Made by a program: the position numbers and the translations under genes. The notes beneath the pieces were generated by a model. That model was given only the letters and a program-made list of their open reading frames with translations, had not been told where the DNA came from and searched no databases. From a virus: a stretch of DNA of 26,373 nt. The DNA is taken from positions 1 through 26,373 of IMG/VR virus record IMGVR_UViG_3300030108_001346. One strand, written 5' to 3'. Shown one piece after another: positions 1-7,208 of the stretch (positions within the stretch are counted from its first letter, which is position 1; every line of letters begins with the position of its first letter).

Positions 1-243
1 AAGTCTACGTCTAGGAACTTTTTTTGGATCATAGCCTCTTTGAATGAACGCAGATATCGGGAGACGATAGAAGATAGCTCCATTTTCCATAATACAATGA
101 AAAAGGATACTACGCCCTGTAAGAGCCGAAAGACCAAAAATAATACAGTCTTCAACTTCTCCATGATGTTTCTTAAGGTCATAAAGATATTCTCTTTTTA
201 TTTGTGCGTACTCTACTGGAATGTTTGCGTTTAAGTAAGCCAT
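1..243 (-). CDS. Conserved hypothetical phage protein, truncated by the window edge
   Basis: The minus strand is open from an ATG at 243 to base 1 (81 codons, no stop), so the gene continues beyond the left edge. The product begins MAYLNANIPVEYAQIKREYL and continues with a mixed alpha/beta sequence containing IIFGLSALTGRSILFH and FYRLPISAFIQRGY. I see no catalytic motif that I recognise. The start lies two bases after the polymerase stop codon (TAACTATG), which suggests translational coupling as the last visible gene of the replication operon; the only SD-like sequence is a weak GGAT. The wording of the N-terminus feels typical of small conserved proteins next to DNA polymerase in marine phages, but that is memory, not a search. 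The opposite-strand frame at 40-234 is a shadow of this gene. Confidence 0.75.
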   Translation of the reverse strand, partial: MAYLNANIPVEYAQIKREYLYDLKKHHGEVEDCIIFGLSALTGRSILFHCIMENGAIFYRLPISAFIQRGYDPKKVPRRRL

Positions 244-245
244 AG

Positions 246-2102
246 TTATCCATAAATATCACCCCAATTGTTTCCAAATTCATAATCAACTTTATTGGGA
301 ACTTCTAGTTTAACAGCCTCCTCCATAATCTCAATGATTTTTTTTGCCTCAGCATCATTTTTTATGGACAGGTCTAATTCATCATGTATTTGTATGTGTG
401 GTATGATTCCTTCTTTGTAAAGTTCTAGCATTGCTTTCTTTGTCATATCAGCAGCAGATCCTTGAATTAATTTATTCAATGCTTTGTATGTGTAAGCTCT
501 TCTGATTCCCGGTCCATGTTCCCTGAGTGCATCTTCGTGGGGCAATGCTTTATGCATACCGAATTGATTTGGCTCCCACAAATGAAACCTACATAGCCTG
601 CCTAGTAAAGTTCTTATCTGACCTCTATCTTGAGCTCTGTTAGAAGCTTTAGTCATCAATTGTTTTACAAAGGGAACTCTTGCGTGATACGTATCAAAAA
701 GTTCTTTTGCTTTTTCTTTAGACACTCCTAGCTCTGCTTGTAATTTAGCTTTACCCATGCCATAAAATAATCCAAGGTTAATTGTCTTAGCCTGTGATCT
801 AGGTATCTCTGCCATATCAGCAACAGTTTGGTGAAAGTCTGAGTTGGGATCATTGTTGTATGCATCAATTACATCGTAAACTGATGGTAGTTTATATAGC
901 GATGCATAATGAACTACGAGTCTAGGTTCTTGCTGTGAATAGTCAAAGCAACCCCATTTACATCCATTTTCAGGAAGGAATAGTGACCTAATTTTAGGGC
1001 CTAAATCCTTGTTTCTAGCAGGTATTTGCTGAAGATTAGGGTTTTGATAACTGAATCTTCCTGTAATAGTTCCGCCATTGTCTGATCGTAATTGGTTTAT
1101 CTCTGCGTGTATTCTACCATTGTGTTCGTATTTTATTATTGAGTCAATGAAAGTTGTGTGTGCTTTATTTATTTCTCTTGCTTGTGCAATCATTCTTACC
1201 ACAGGATGTTCATGTTCTTGTAAAAAGTTTTTAGTAAAAGATGGTGCAGAGGTTTTTAAAGTTCTTTCGTAAGGTATCTTGAGTGTATCAAAAACATTTG
1301 CTATGCTTCTAGCTGCCCAAATCTGTGGTCTTATGTTTGTTTCACCTTCTATCTTTGTTAATAATTCGTTTTCTTCTTTAATAAAATCTTTTTTCATTTG
1401 ATGTGCTTTTTCAATATCGACTCTGACACCTTTGAATCGCATATCAACAAGACAAGGAAACAACTCTGTCTCTAGATCAAATATATCTTCAAGATCTTGA
1501 TGTAGTATTTCTTTTTTCATTTCTTGCCACAAGCCAAATGTAATCTCTGCGTCTCGTTCTGCGTAACCACCAACGTGCATAGCAGGAAGTTTATACATTT
1601 CTGCTTTAGGATCGATACCCCAACTTTGTGCTGCTTCCGCTAAAGCTGATTCATTTTTACCATAACCAAGGTAGTGCCAAGATAAACTATTAAGATCATA
1701 TCTAAATCTATTCTCATCAGTTACAGCGGCTGCAATCATTGTACAAACAATATCGCCTTGTACCCTAAGTCCAAGTCTTTTTAACCAACAAACATCATAG
1801 ATTGCGTTATGAAATATTTTTGTTGATGGTGCATTTAATATATCTTGTAGCCAATTTAAAACTTGTTTACGATCCATGTTACCGCCACCTTCGTGTGCAA
1901 TCGGAAAGTATCCTTTGTAATGTGCTGTTGCTATAGCAATACCTACGACATCACCATTACCTATGACTGACCCTGATCCTAGCTCCTTAAGTCCTGGGTC
2001 TTTTGTCTCTAAGTCAATAGCGATTTCATCTACCTGTCTTAAATCAGGAAACTCTGTTGGTTTTACCCACTCTGTCTGTGCTTCAAACTTTGGTATTCGC
2101 AT
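246..2102 (-). CDS. polA: Family A DNA polymerase with 3'-5' exonuclease (Leu762 type)
   Basis: This is the replicative polymerase. The N-terminal proofreading exonuclease shows all three motifs: ExoI D30-L-E32, ExoII N99-x3-D103 and ExoIII Y180-x3-D184. The polymerase domain has motif A DYSQQEPR (D387, E392), motif B R435-x3-K439-x7-Y447 and motif C HDE (H573-D574-E575), plus IQGSAAD near 546-552. At 618 aa it has no 5'-3' exonuclease domain, like other phage family A enzymes such as that of T7. In motif B the residue matching E. coli Phe762 is Leu443. That variant is known to be common in marine virioplankton polymerases and has been linked, as a hypothesis, to slower or more faithful synthesis and to temperate life styles. 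The gene overlaps the DUF3310 gene by 20 bp and is co-transcribed with the helicase and primase genes. All catalytic residues are present, so it is probably active. Confidence 0.97.
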   Translation of the reverse strand: MRIPKFEAQTEWVKPTEFPDLRQVDEIAIDLETKDPGLKELGSGSVIGNGDVVGIAIATAHYKGYFPIAHEGGGNMDRKQVLNWLQDILNAPSTKIFHNAIYDVCWLKRLGLRVQGDIVCTMIAAAVTDENRFRYDLNSLSWHYLGYGKNESALAEAAQSWGIDPKAEMYKLPAMHVGGYAERDAEITFGLWQEMKKEILHQDLEDIFDLETELFPCLVDMRFKGVRVDIEKAHQMKKDFIKEENELLTKIEGETNIRPQIWAARSIANVFDTLKIPYERTLKTSAPSFTKNFLQEHEHPVVRMIAQAREINKAHTTFIDSIIKYEHNGRIHAEINQLRSDNGGTITGRFSYQNPNLQQIPARNKDLGPKIRSLFLPENGCKWGCFDYSQQEPRLVVHYASLYKLPSVYDVIDAYNNDPNSDFHQTVADMAEIPRSQAKTINLGLFYGMGKAKLQAELGVSKEKAKELFDTYHARVPFVKQLMTKASNRAQDRGQIRTLLGRLCRFHLWEPNQFGMHKALPHEDALREHGPGIRRAYTYKALNKLIQGSAADMTKKAMLELYKEGIIPHIQIHDELDLSIKNDAEAKKIIEIMEEAVKLEVPNKVDYEFGNNWGDIYG

Positions 2103-2307
2103 AATCCCTCTCTAGTATCATCTCTAAATAATGAATAGCTTTATGTATATCTTCTTCCTTTCCTTTTACAGCGTGCCTGCATACATATTTTATAGCTGAC
2201 CCCTCTGCAAAAGGCAACCTATTCTCATTTATAAATTGACTTGGTTGAATTTTCATATCTCTGTAGTGAGACCCTCCGACTTGTTTTTTATACGCCCTCG
2301 ATGTCAT
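2083..2307 (-). CDS. DUF3310 small phage protein
   Basis: A 74-aa protein with the DUF3310 signature. It has GGSHYRDMKIQPSQFI at the N-terminus, AIKYVCRHAVKGKEEDIHKA in the middle and a helix with HYLEMIL near the C-terminus. DUF3310 proteins are common in phage replication modules and are sometimes labelled nucleotide kinase from an old assignment, but there is no P-loop here and the function is unproven. The all-helical KYVCRH / K-x2-D-I-x-K-A pattern recalls MazG/dUTPase-like helical folds, which is only an impression. The gene overlaps both neighbours by about 20 bp (helicase upstream, polymerase downstream), so the three are almost certainly translated from one transcript. Confidence 0.88.
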   Translation of the reverse strand: MTSRAYKKQVGGSHYRDMKIQPSQFINENRLPFAEGSAIKYVCRHAVKGKEEDIHKAIHYLEMILERDYANTKV

Positions 2308-3766
2308 AACCTAATCTATCCTCCTTTGCTGCCATTATGTATAAATTTTGTTTAGTTCGTGTTACACCTACGTACCAAACTCTATGTTCTTCATCTGCTT
2401 TCTCAGGACTCTTCTCTATGCTTTCACGAATCTTATCTGTATTATCTAATATTAATAATACATTGTCAGCTTCTCCACCTTTAGCCGAATGAATCGTAGA
2501 TAGTTTTACTCTTGCTTCCTCAGAAAGTTTTTCTTTGTTGCTCAACATTTGCCTGATGTATAGAACTTGTTCAGGGTCTGCATTAAAAAGTTCATACCAT
2601 GTATCAGATGTATCAATATTAAAAGACTCACAACTGTAGCTCATATGATCTTCGCCATCAAACTCGTGTCCTGTGTAGTCAAATATATCTTTTATTTCAC
2701 TAGCCGTTAGTTGTGCACCCGATGTCCATTTTGAAAAATCTCTAATGGCTTTCCATAGTTTTGAGCTAAAACTTTTTCTTTCTTTGTATTCAAAGTATAT
2801 ACCTCGTTCCATTAAATATGGTTTCATTTTAATTAATCTGTAATTTGTTCTAGCAAGAATCAACCAATTACCTTGTGTTAGATCAACTTCATCAAAATCA
2901 TACACTTCTTCACAGTGTCCTTCATCTTCTCTTGGTTTCCATTCTTTTGGTATTCTTGTTTCAATTTGAGATATGATTGAGTCAGCAACTCTTTGAACTT
3001 TAATTGGGACTCTATATGATTTTGGTAATATCTTTTCTTTTGCAGGTTCGTCTTGAAATCTTTTTACATCTGCTCCTGCCCAACCATAGATCGCTTGATC
3101 ATCATCTCCTGCTAATATCATAATCTTTGTATTCTTTTTAATGATGTCATACATCTTCCATTGTATAGGTGATAAGTCTTGTGCTTCATCAATAAAGACT
3201 ACATCAAATTTGGGGCATAATTCTGACGAAACAAATTTTTCTATCATGTCAGTAAAATCATACAGCGCGAAAGAATTTTTATAATTTTTTAATTCAGCTT
3301 CTATAATCTCTACTAAATTGTAATCCATATCGTCTGAGTATAAATCTGTGTTGTATTCATCTTTGGGTGTAATGTTTTTAATTCTAGCTATGTTAATAAG
3401 ATTAAAGTATTCGCTGTCAGAATCTATGTATCCTGTTTCTTCTTCGCCTCCTCTGTAAACAGATACTTGAACACCAATAGTTCTACCTATCTCTTCATAG
3501 TGTTCGGGTTGCATAACATTATCTTTTTTCATTCCTAATGTATTAAATGCTAGAGAGTGCAATGTTTGAAAGTGATTAAGATCTCTGTATCCATACTGTG
3601 GAAATAATTTTAACATTCTTTCTTTTGCTTCTGTAGCTGCTTTCTTTGTAAAAGCAAAGTAACCAATTTTTTCTATAGGTGTTCCTAATTTTAAAAATGT
3701 CTGCACGTATTTCAACAGCTTTGTAGTTTTACCTGTTCCTGGTGGTCCTAATATTTTTCTCATCAT
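2288..3766 (-). CDS. UvrD/PcrA-like superfamily 1 DNA helicase
   Basis: An ATP-dependent 3'-5' type SF1 helicase, probably the replication or recombination helicase of the phage. Visible motifs, in order: Walker A GPPGTGKT (7-14), motif Ia FAFTKKAATEAKERM (about 37-51), Walker B/motif II DEAQD (193-197), motif III GDDDQAIYGWAGA (220-232), motif IV SYR (250-252), motif V TIHSAKG (424-430) and motif VI VWYVGVTR (463-470). At 492 aa it is shorter than cellular UvrD/PcrA (about 700 aa), so the 1B/2B subdomains must be reduced, as is common in phage versions. Its start overlaps the end of the primase gene by 4 bp and its end overlaps the DUF3310 gene. No DnaB-type helicase is visible in the window, so this protein or the SNF2 protein may carry the helicase function. 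Confidence 0.95.
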   Translation of the reverse strand: MMRKILGPPGTGKTTKLLKYVQTFLKLGTPIEKIGYFAFTKKAATEAKERMLKLFPQYGYRDLNHFQTLHSLAFNTLGMKKDNVMQPEHYEEIGRTIGVQVSVYRGGEEETGYIDSDSEYFNLINIARIKNITPKDEYNTDLYSDDMDYNLVEIIEAELKNYKNSFALYDFTDMIEKFVSSELCPKFDVVFIDEAQDLSPIQWKMYDIIKKNTKIMILAGDDDQAIYGWAGADVKRFQDEPAKEKILPKSYRVPIKVQRVADSIISQIETRIPKEWKPREDEGHCEEVYDFDEVDLTQGNWLILARTNYRLIKMKPYLMERGIYFEYKERKSFSSKLWKAIRDFSKWTSGAQLTASEIKDIFDYTGHEFDGEDHMSYSCESFNIDTSDTWYELFNADPEQVLYIRQMLSNKEKLSEEARVKLSTIHSAKGGEADNVLLILDNTDKIRESIEKSPEKADEEHRVWYVGVTRTKQNLYIMAAKEDRLGYDIEGV

Positions 3767-5379
3767 AATATGTCCTTTTTGTGTTCTGTAACTTTGTGAT
3801 AAATTTTTATTTTCTCGAACTGTTTAATTGAAATCATTACAACATTTTTAGTTGGACTATTGTGTTTACCTTTTTCTTTTGTAGGAAATCTTTTTTGATC
3901 TAAGAAATCTATTTCGCAATCCTTATATATCTTTAACATCATTGATCCTGTTTTATCTTCTTGATAACGCCAACCTTTATTTTTTAACTTTTTATAAAAC
4001 ACATCAAATTTAAAATAAGCATACCCATCTTGTATTAGTGTTGTTCCTGTTTTAAATGAGGCATCATTCTTAGCTTCGGGTCCTGTAATTTTTTGATAAA
4101 CATTATCGTGTAATTTTTCTCTTGGTGTTGTACCTACTGGTGGTGGCATAACTTTTTGTGTTTTAAATAAACCATCTAAAATTTTTTGATCGTCAGCACC
4201 TTTCTGAAGAGGTGGAACAAATCCTGCATACTTAGCTATTGAGTTTCTTCTTTTCCTTTGGTCGGTTAAGTGTTCTATTGTTTTACAATGTACAGATTTT
4301 ACAGTTTGTCCATCAGGTAATGTAACATCAAAATTATATTCTGGTTCTGGTTCAAGATCTACTTTCTCTAGATTTGCACACAGTGGATATGAATCTTGAA
4401 AGTCAGATGCAATACCATATGTTCTCTTAACACATAAACCTCTCATACAATGTTGTGCAATCGGATCTTGATTACATGTATAACCTTTATAGTTTTGTTT
4501 CCATGATCTAATCTTTTGTGTAAGTTTTTGTTTAGACCAAGCCACTGAGTCTTCGAAGTATAGTACAGGTGCACTCATTACTTTCTCTTCCCAATTGTCA
4601 GGGTATTTCTTTTTAGCAAACACCATATAGTTGTATAGAAATCTATCTCTACCATCTTTTAATTTATTTTTTGACAACGCTGCTAAACATGGTGGACCAT
4701 CACTAAACTCTGCATTTGATCCTTCTAAAACTTTTTTCTCTAGCTCGTCATCTATATCTTTTATTCTTTCTGCTGTTATAAAATTAGATTCAACGAGTTG
4801 TATAAATTGTTCAAAAGTAAATTCTGTTCCATCGTAATTTAGAGCTCTTCTTTCTGTTTTCTTAAAGTATGGAAGATTAATGAAATTTCCTTTGTTCATC
4901 TCTCCTGTCTCACTGTCTTTGACAAGTTCTGTCTGCTTTGGAAACACTTCTGTTTCAGGTTTCAAATTAAATATTGGAATTAAATTTGTTAAAAATGATC
5001 TTATAATTTTTGCAGGAATAAAATCTCTTGTAAATATGTAAAGATGAAGACCGCCACTTTTAGATAGTATTGGTATAATTGGTAAATCATATTCTTTTAT
5101 TTTGTCTAGATAAAATTTTCTGTCGAAGTCCACATACTCTTGTGGATCAATATCTATTGCACCAAAACGTGCGTGATTCTTTTCGTTACATGGTTGTACA
5201 CCAATAGATTTTGTTCCTGTTAAATGTGCTCTATAAGCTTCGTCTGTAAGTTTTTGCTGTGCCCATCTATATTCAGGTTTTTGTTTTTTAGATATAGGGT
5301 CTACTTCAAGCCTTTGCATGTCAGCTTGTCCATAGTTCTCAGAGAACCCACTAAATATATTTATAAATTTTTCTTCCAT
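3763..5379 (-). CDS. Archaeo-eukaryotic primase (AEP/PrimPol) with PriL-like four-Cys domain
   Basis: The N-terminal domain has AEP catalytic motifs: AIDID (D76, D78) for metal binding, SKSGGLH (106-112, H112) for nucleotide binding, then EVFPKQ (144-149) and GNFINLPYF (164-172), the pattern of the TOTE/PrimPol-type primases. Residues 228-316 show GPPCLAAL (C231), a KDGRDRFLYNYMVF segment, and three later cysteines C302, C311 and C316. That order (PPC-x-x-L, then G-x-x-x-R-F, then C-x8-C-x4-C) recalls the C-terminal Fe-S domain of the archaeal/eukaryotic primase large subunit PriL. The last 150 residues contain a likely winged-helix segment (YFKFDVFYKKLKNKGWRY). The protein probably makes primers for the neighbouring polymerase. 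The SD (AGGA) sits only one base before the ATG. The Fe-S reading is inference; the cysteines could bind zinc instead. Confidence 0.88.
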   Translation of the reverse strand: MEEKFINIFSGFSENYGQADMQRLEVDPISKKQKPEYRWAQQKLTDEAYRAHLTGTKSIGVQPCNEKNHARFGAIDIDPQEYVDFDRKFYLDKIKEYDLPIIPILSKSGGLHLYIFTRDFIPAKIIRSFLTNLIPIFNLKPETEVFPKQTELVKDSETGEMNKGNFINLPYFKKTERRALNYDGTEFTFEQFIQLVESNFITAERIKDIDDELEKKVLEGSNAEFSDGPPCLAALSKNKLKDGRDRFLYNYMVFAKKKYPDNWEEKVMSAPVLYFEDSVAWSKQKLTQKIRSWKQNYKGYTCNQDPIAQHCMRGLCVKRTYGIASDFQDSYPLCANLEKVDLEPEPEYNFDVTLPDGQTVKSVHCKTIEHLTDQRKRRNSIAKYAGFVPPLQKGADDQKILDGLFKTQKVMPPPVGTTPREKLHDNVYQKITGPEAKNDASFKTGTTLIQDGYAYFKFDVFYKKLKNKGWRYQEDKTGSMMLKIYKDCEIDFLDQKRFPTKEKGKHNSPTKNVVMISIKQFEKIKIYHKVTEHKKDIL

Positions 5380-5391
5380 ATCCTATCAGTA

Positions 5392-5446
5392 AAGGGCGGT
5401 TAAACTCTCGCCTCCCCGCCCTTGTTGCAACTATTCCCAAAGGAAT
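5392..5446 (-). promoter_or_regulatory. Tandem inverted repeats between SSB candidate and primase genes
   Basis: The 66-bp gap between the two genes is packed with dyads. A GC-rich stem AAGGGCGG/CCGCCCTT (5392-5399 with 5416-5423, loop 16) is followed by the perfect 8-bp palindrome GTTGCAAC (5424-5431) and a small stem ATTCC/GGAAT (5433-5437 with 5442-5446, loop 4) that touches the preceding stop codon. There is no T-run after the large stem in the direction of transcription (CCTTTACTGATAGG follows), so a simple intrinsic terminator is unlikely. It may be an attenuator, an RNA processing site, or a protein or replication start site; the sequence alone does not decide. Confidence 0.6.
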
Positions 5447-6207
5447 TAGAAGTGTGATGAATCCTTTTTATTAGTTTCACCACCGTGCTTTGCTTTAACA
5501 TTTCCTTTTGAAATGCTTTCAGCAAAAGCTTTAGCTTGTTGATACAGTTCAGAATTAGACACAGGTCCAATCTTCTGTACTTCCCAACCAAACCACGTGC
5601 CCTTATCGTTAGACTGTTGAACAGTTCTTAACCTATAAGCATGACTAAAAGATGCTGGCGTGAATAAACCATTCTTACCTTTCATCTTTATACCGGCCAT
5701 CATTGAGTTCCATTTTCTACTAATTTTTAATTGAGTAGATTTCATAGAAATCAAAGCAGTGGCTGCTGTAGGATTGGTAATCAATACAAAGTGAGATGCA
5801 GTTTTCTCGACATAATTACCATTTGGTAATCTGTCTTTGTAATTTGCATCGGTCTTTGTTTGACTCATGATGTCTGAAGAAGAGTCATGGATTGCAACTG
5901 GTGCACCTGATCCTTCCCCCCTATCTTTCCACTCTATGTATTCGAGTTTATAAAAACATGGAACGACTGTTATGCCTTTCATGCCATCATACAACTCTCC
6001 AGAAACAGAATTGAATATCATTCCTGGTTCTGCACCTTCCACATACTTACCATCCCTTTTATTTACTTCAGGTGATAACTGTCCTAGGATTTTTAGAAAT
6101 GGTAAAGCTAGATCTTCTTGACCTAGTTTACCAAGACCTTGACCTGCGTCCTGCTCAAATGTATTGGCAGGAAGAGATGCGGTCTTTTTTTCTGCTACTT
6201 GGTTCAT
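5446..6207 (-). CDS. Putative single-stranded DNA-binding protein (function inferred from place)
   Basis: A 253-aa protein that I do not recognise with certainty. It begins with a polar tail, then ALPFLKILGQLSPEVNK (about 34-50), GMIFNSVSGELYDGMKGITV (62-81) and a beta-rich core with many aromatic and basic residues (CFYKLEYIEW, ISRKWNSMMAGIKMKGKNG, GTWFGWEVQ), and ends in a Lys/Asp/Ser-rich low-complexity tail (KHGGETNKKDSSHF). A beta-rich core with an acidic or polar C-terminal tail and a place just before primase and helicase fit an ssDNA-binding protein, comparable in role to T7 gp2.5. The RBS is strong (AAGGAG, 8 bases before the ATG), in line with the high expression such a protein needs. 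The alternative is a recombination mediator or another replication factor. Confidence 0.5.
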   Translation of the reverse strand: MNQVAEKKTASLPANTFEQDAGQGLGKLGQEDLALPFLKILGQLSPEVNKRDGKYVEGAEPGMIFNSVSGELYDGMKGITVVPCFYKLEYIEWKDRGEGSGAPVAIHDSSSDIMSQTKTDANYKDRLPNGNYVEKTASHFVLITNPTAATALISMKSTQLKISRKWNSMMAGIKMKGKNGLFTPASFSHAYRLRTVQQSNDKGTWFGWEVQKIGPVSNSELYQQAKAFAESISKGNVKAKHGGETNKKDSSHF

Positions 6208-6208
6208 G

Positions 6209-6805
6209 TTACTTGCTCCTTGTTATTTTGGTTCGGTTGCCTGCGAACACGTTAAATAGATCAGAGGGCATTTCTTGTCCAGATTCAAGACGCTCTCTGA
6301 CCATTGCTTTTAGAGTCATAGGTTCAACCTTTAATTTCTGGATAGGTTCATATCCTTGACCCTGTGCAAGGTTAGCGTAAGCTATTGCCTTGTTATCTTC
6401 GTTACGACCAAAAGCAACAGTAATCTCATTTTTAATAAGATCACCTAAGCCGTTTTTACGAAGCCAATTAAATGCATCTTCCTTTTTAGCTGCAGGAATC
6501 GATGCACCGTAGACAGGTTTCACTTCAACAGCGGAACCGTCTGCTAATTTTAAAGTTGAGATGTTCATCTCAGTCATCATCGTAGGAATAACTTCTCCTG
6601 ATAACAACTCTTGATTTCTTTTCAACTCTTTAAGTTTTTTCTCTTGCTCATCAATCTCATCTTCTAGAGATTGAAGTTTCGTTACTTGATCAGAAAGAGC
6701 TTTGGCGTTGTTTACTTCGCCTAAACTTTCCTTTCTGTCTTCTTCGAAGTTAATTGATCCACTACCTGTGAATGACTTAACTACTATTTTTTGTTTAATG
6801 CTCAT
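6209..6805 (-). CDS. Hypothetical protein with N-terminal coiled coil
   Basis: A 198-aa protein. Residues about 38-70 form a clear charged heptad-like coiled coil (VTKLQSLEDEIDEQEKKLKE and following), then a beta-containing part STLKLADGSAVEVKPVYGA, a helical WLRKNGLGDLIKN segment, and a basic C-terminus ending in GNRTKITRSK. No enzyme motif is visible. The gene overlaps the preceding 121-aa gene by 11 bp and has a strong RBS (AAGGAG, 7 bases before the ATG). It lies one base before the SSB-candidate gene, so a DNA-replication or recombination accessory role is the contextual guess. I do not recognise the family by name. Confidence 0.8.
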   Translation of the reverse strand: MSIKQKIVVKSFTGSGSINFEEDRKESLGEVNNAKALSDQVTKLQSLEDEIDEQEKKLKELKRNQELLSGEVIPTMMTEMNISTLKLADGSAVEVKPVYGASIPAAKKEDAFNWLRKNGLGDLIKNEITVAFGRNEDNKAIAYANLAQGQGYEPIQKLKVEPMTLKAMVRERLESGQEMPSDLFNVFAGNRTKITRSK

Positions 6806-7160
6806 CTATTTCTCCTTTCTCATAAAGATTAACATTGATAGGATAATATTTTTTCTCTTGCTTATCCCATTTTAACAGCTTGTATTTACCGTTTGTTAAA
6901 TCCGATACAATCGAACAAGCCACACCGATTATAGCAGGATCTCCCGTTAATAAAAGATAATCATCACTTGTATAATCTTTCAAAGATTTTCTTAGTTTAA
7001 AAACTAATGGTCCTGGAGAGAATATAATTTGTGATAGCTCAGGTAAAAGAAATTTTAAATTACCATAATGAGAAGCCCCCATAATGTTAATCTTAGGCTT
7101 ACCCTCTCGAGTGCCTGCAATTTCTTGTATTACGTAAACTGTATTTTCTTTCATTGACAT
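6795..7160 (-). CDS. Hypothetical protein, first gene of the replication operon
   Basis: A 121-aa protein of mixed alpha/beta composition with NTVYVIQEIAG, KINIMGASHYGNLKFLLPEL and DDYLLLTGDPAIIGVACSIV. The last segment (D-Y-L-L-L-T-G-D-P followed by a small-residue helix) is typical of a nucleotide- or protein-binding alpha/beta fold, but I cannot assign a family. Two in-frame ATGs exist at 7160 and 7154. The consensus promoter just upstream would start transcription near 7155-7157, after the first ATG and right before the second, and no Shine-Dalgarno sequence precedes either. The second ATG (119 aa) on a leaderless mRNA is therefore a real possibility. This is the leading gene of the leftward replication operon. 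Confidence 0.75.
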   Translation of the reverse strand: MSMKENTVYVIQEIAGTREGKPKINIMGASHYGNLKFLLPELSQIIFSPGPLVFKLRKSLKDYTSDDYLLLTGDPAIIGVACSIVSDLTNGKYKLLKWDKQEKKYYPINVNLYEKGEIDEH

Positions 7161-7180
7161 TGGTTATAAATTAATATAAG
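7154..7180 (+). promoter_or_regulatory. Sigma70-like promoter for the SNF2 gene
   Basis: On the plus strand there is a perfect -35 TTGACA (7154-7159), a 15-nt spacer and a -10 TATAAG (7175-7180). It would start near 7187 and give a leader of about 22 nt before the SNF2 gene ATG at 7209, with only a weak purine-rich RBS (GAAAGAAG). The -35 lies within the first codons of the divergent gene. The spacer is one or two bases shorter than ideal, so confidence is lower than for its partner. Confidence 0.5.
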
Positions 7181-7190
7181 AGATTGTCAA
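7163..7190 (-). promoter_or_regulatory. Sigma70-like promoter for the replication operon
   Basis: On the minus strand there is a perfect -35 TTGACA (7190-7185), a 16-nt spacer, and a -10 TATAAC (7168-7163, 5 of 6 matches to TATAAT). It directs transcription left into the 121-aa gene and the replication operon. The predicted start point, 6-8 nt past the -10, falls between the two candidate start codons at 7160 and 7154. Confidence 0.7.
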
Positions 7191-7208
7191 CTAGAAAGAA
7201 GAAAAATT

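Noticed and set aside
40-234. Plus-strand frame of 64 codons
   Set aside because: It lies opposite the truncated minus-strand gene, which has better start context and continues the operon; composition is not protein-like.
2083-2307. Naming the DUF3310 protein a nucleotide kinase
   Set aside because: No P-loop or other kinase motif is present in the 74 residues; the label is a legacy annotation.
5400-5591. Minus-strand frame of 63 codons overlapping the SSB candidate
   Set aside because: It is in another frame over a well-supported gene and its hairpin; no RBS and no plausible protein features.
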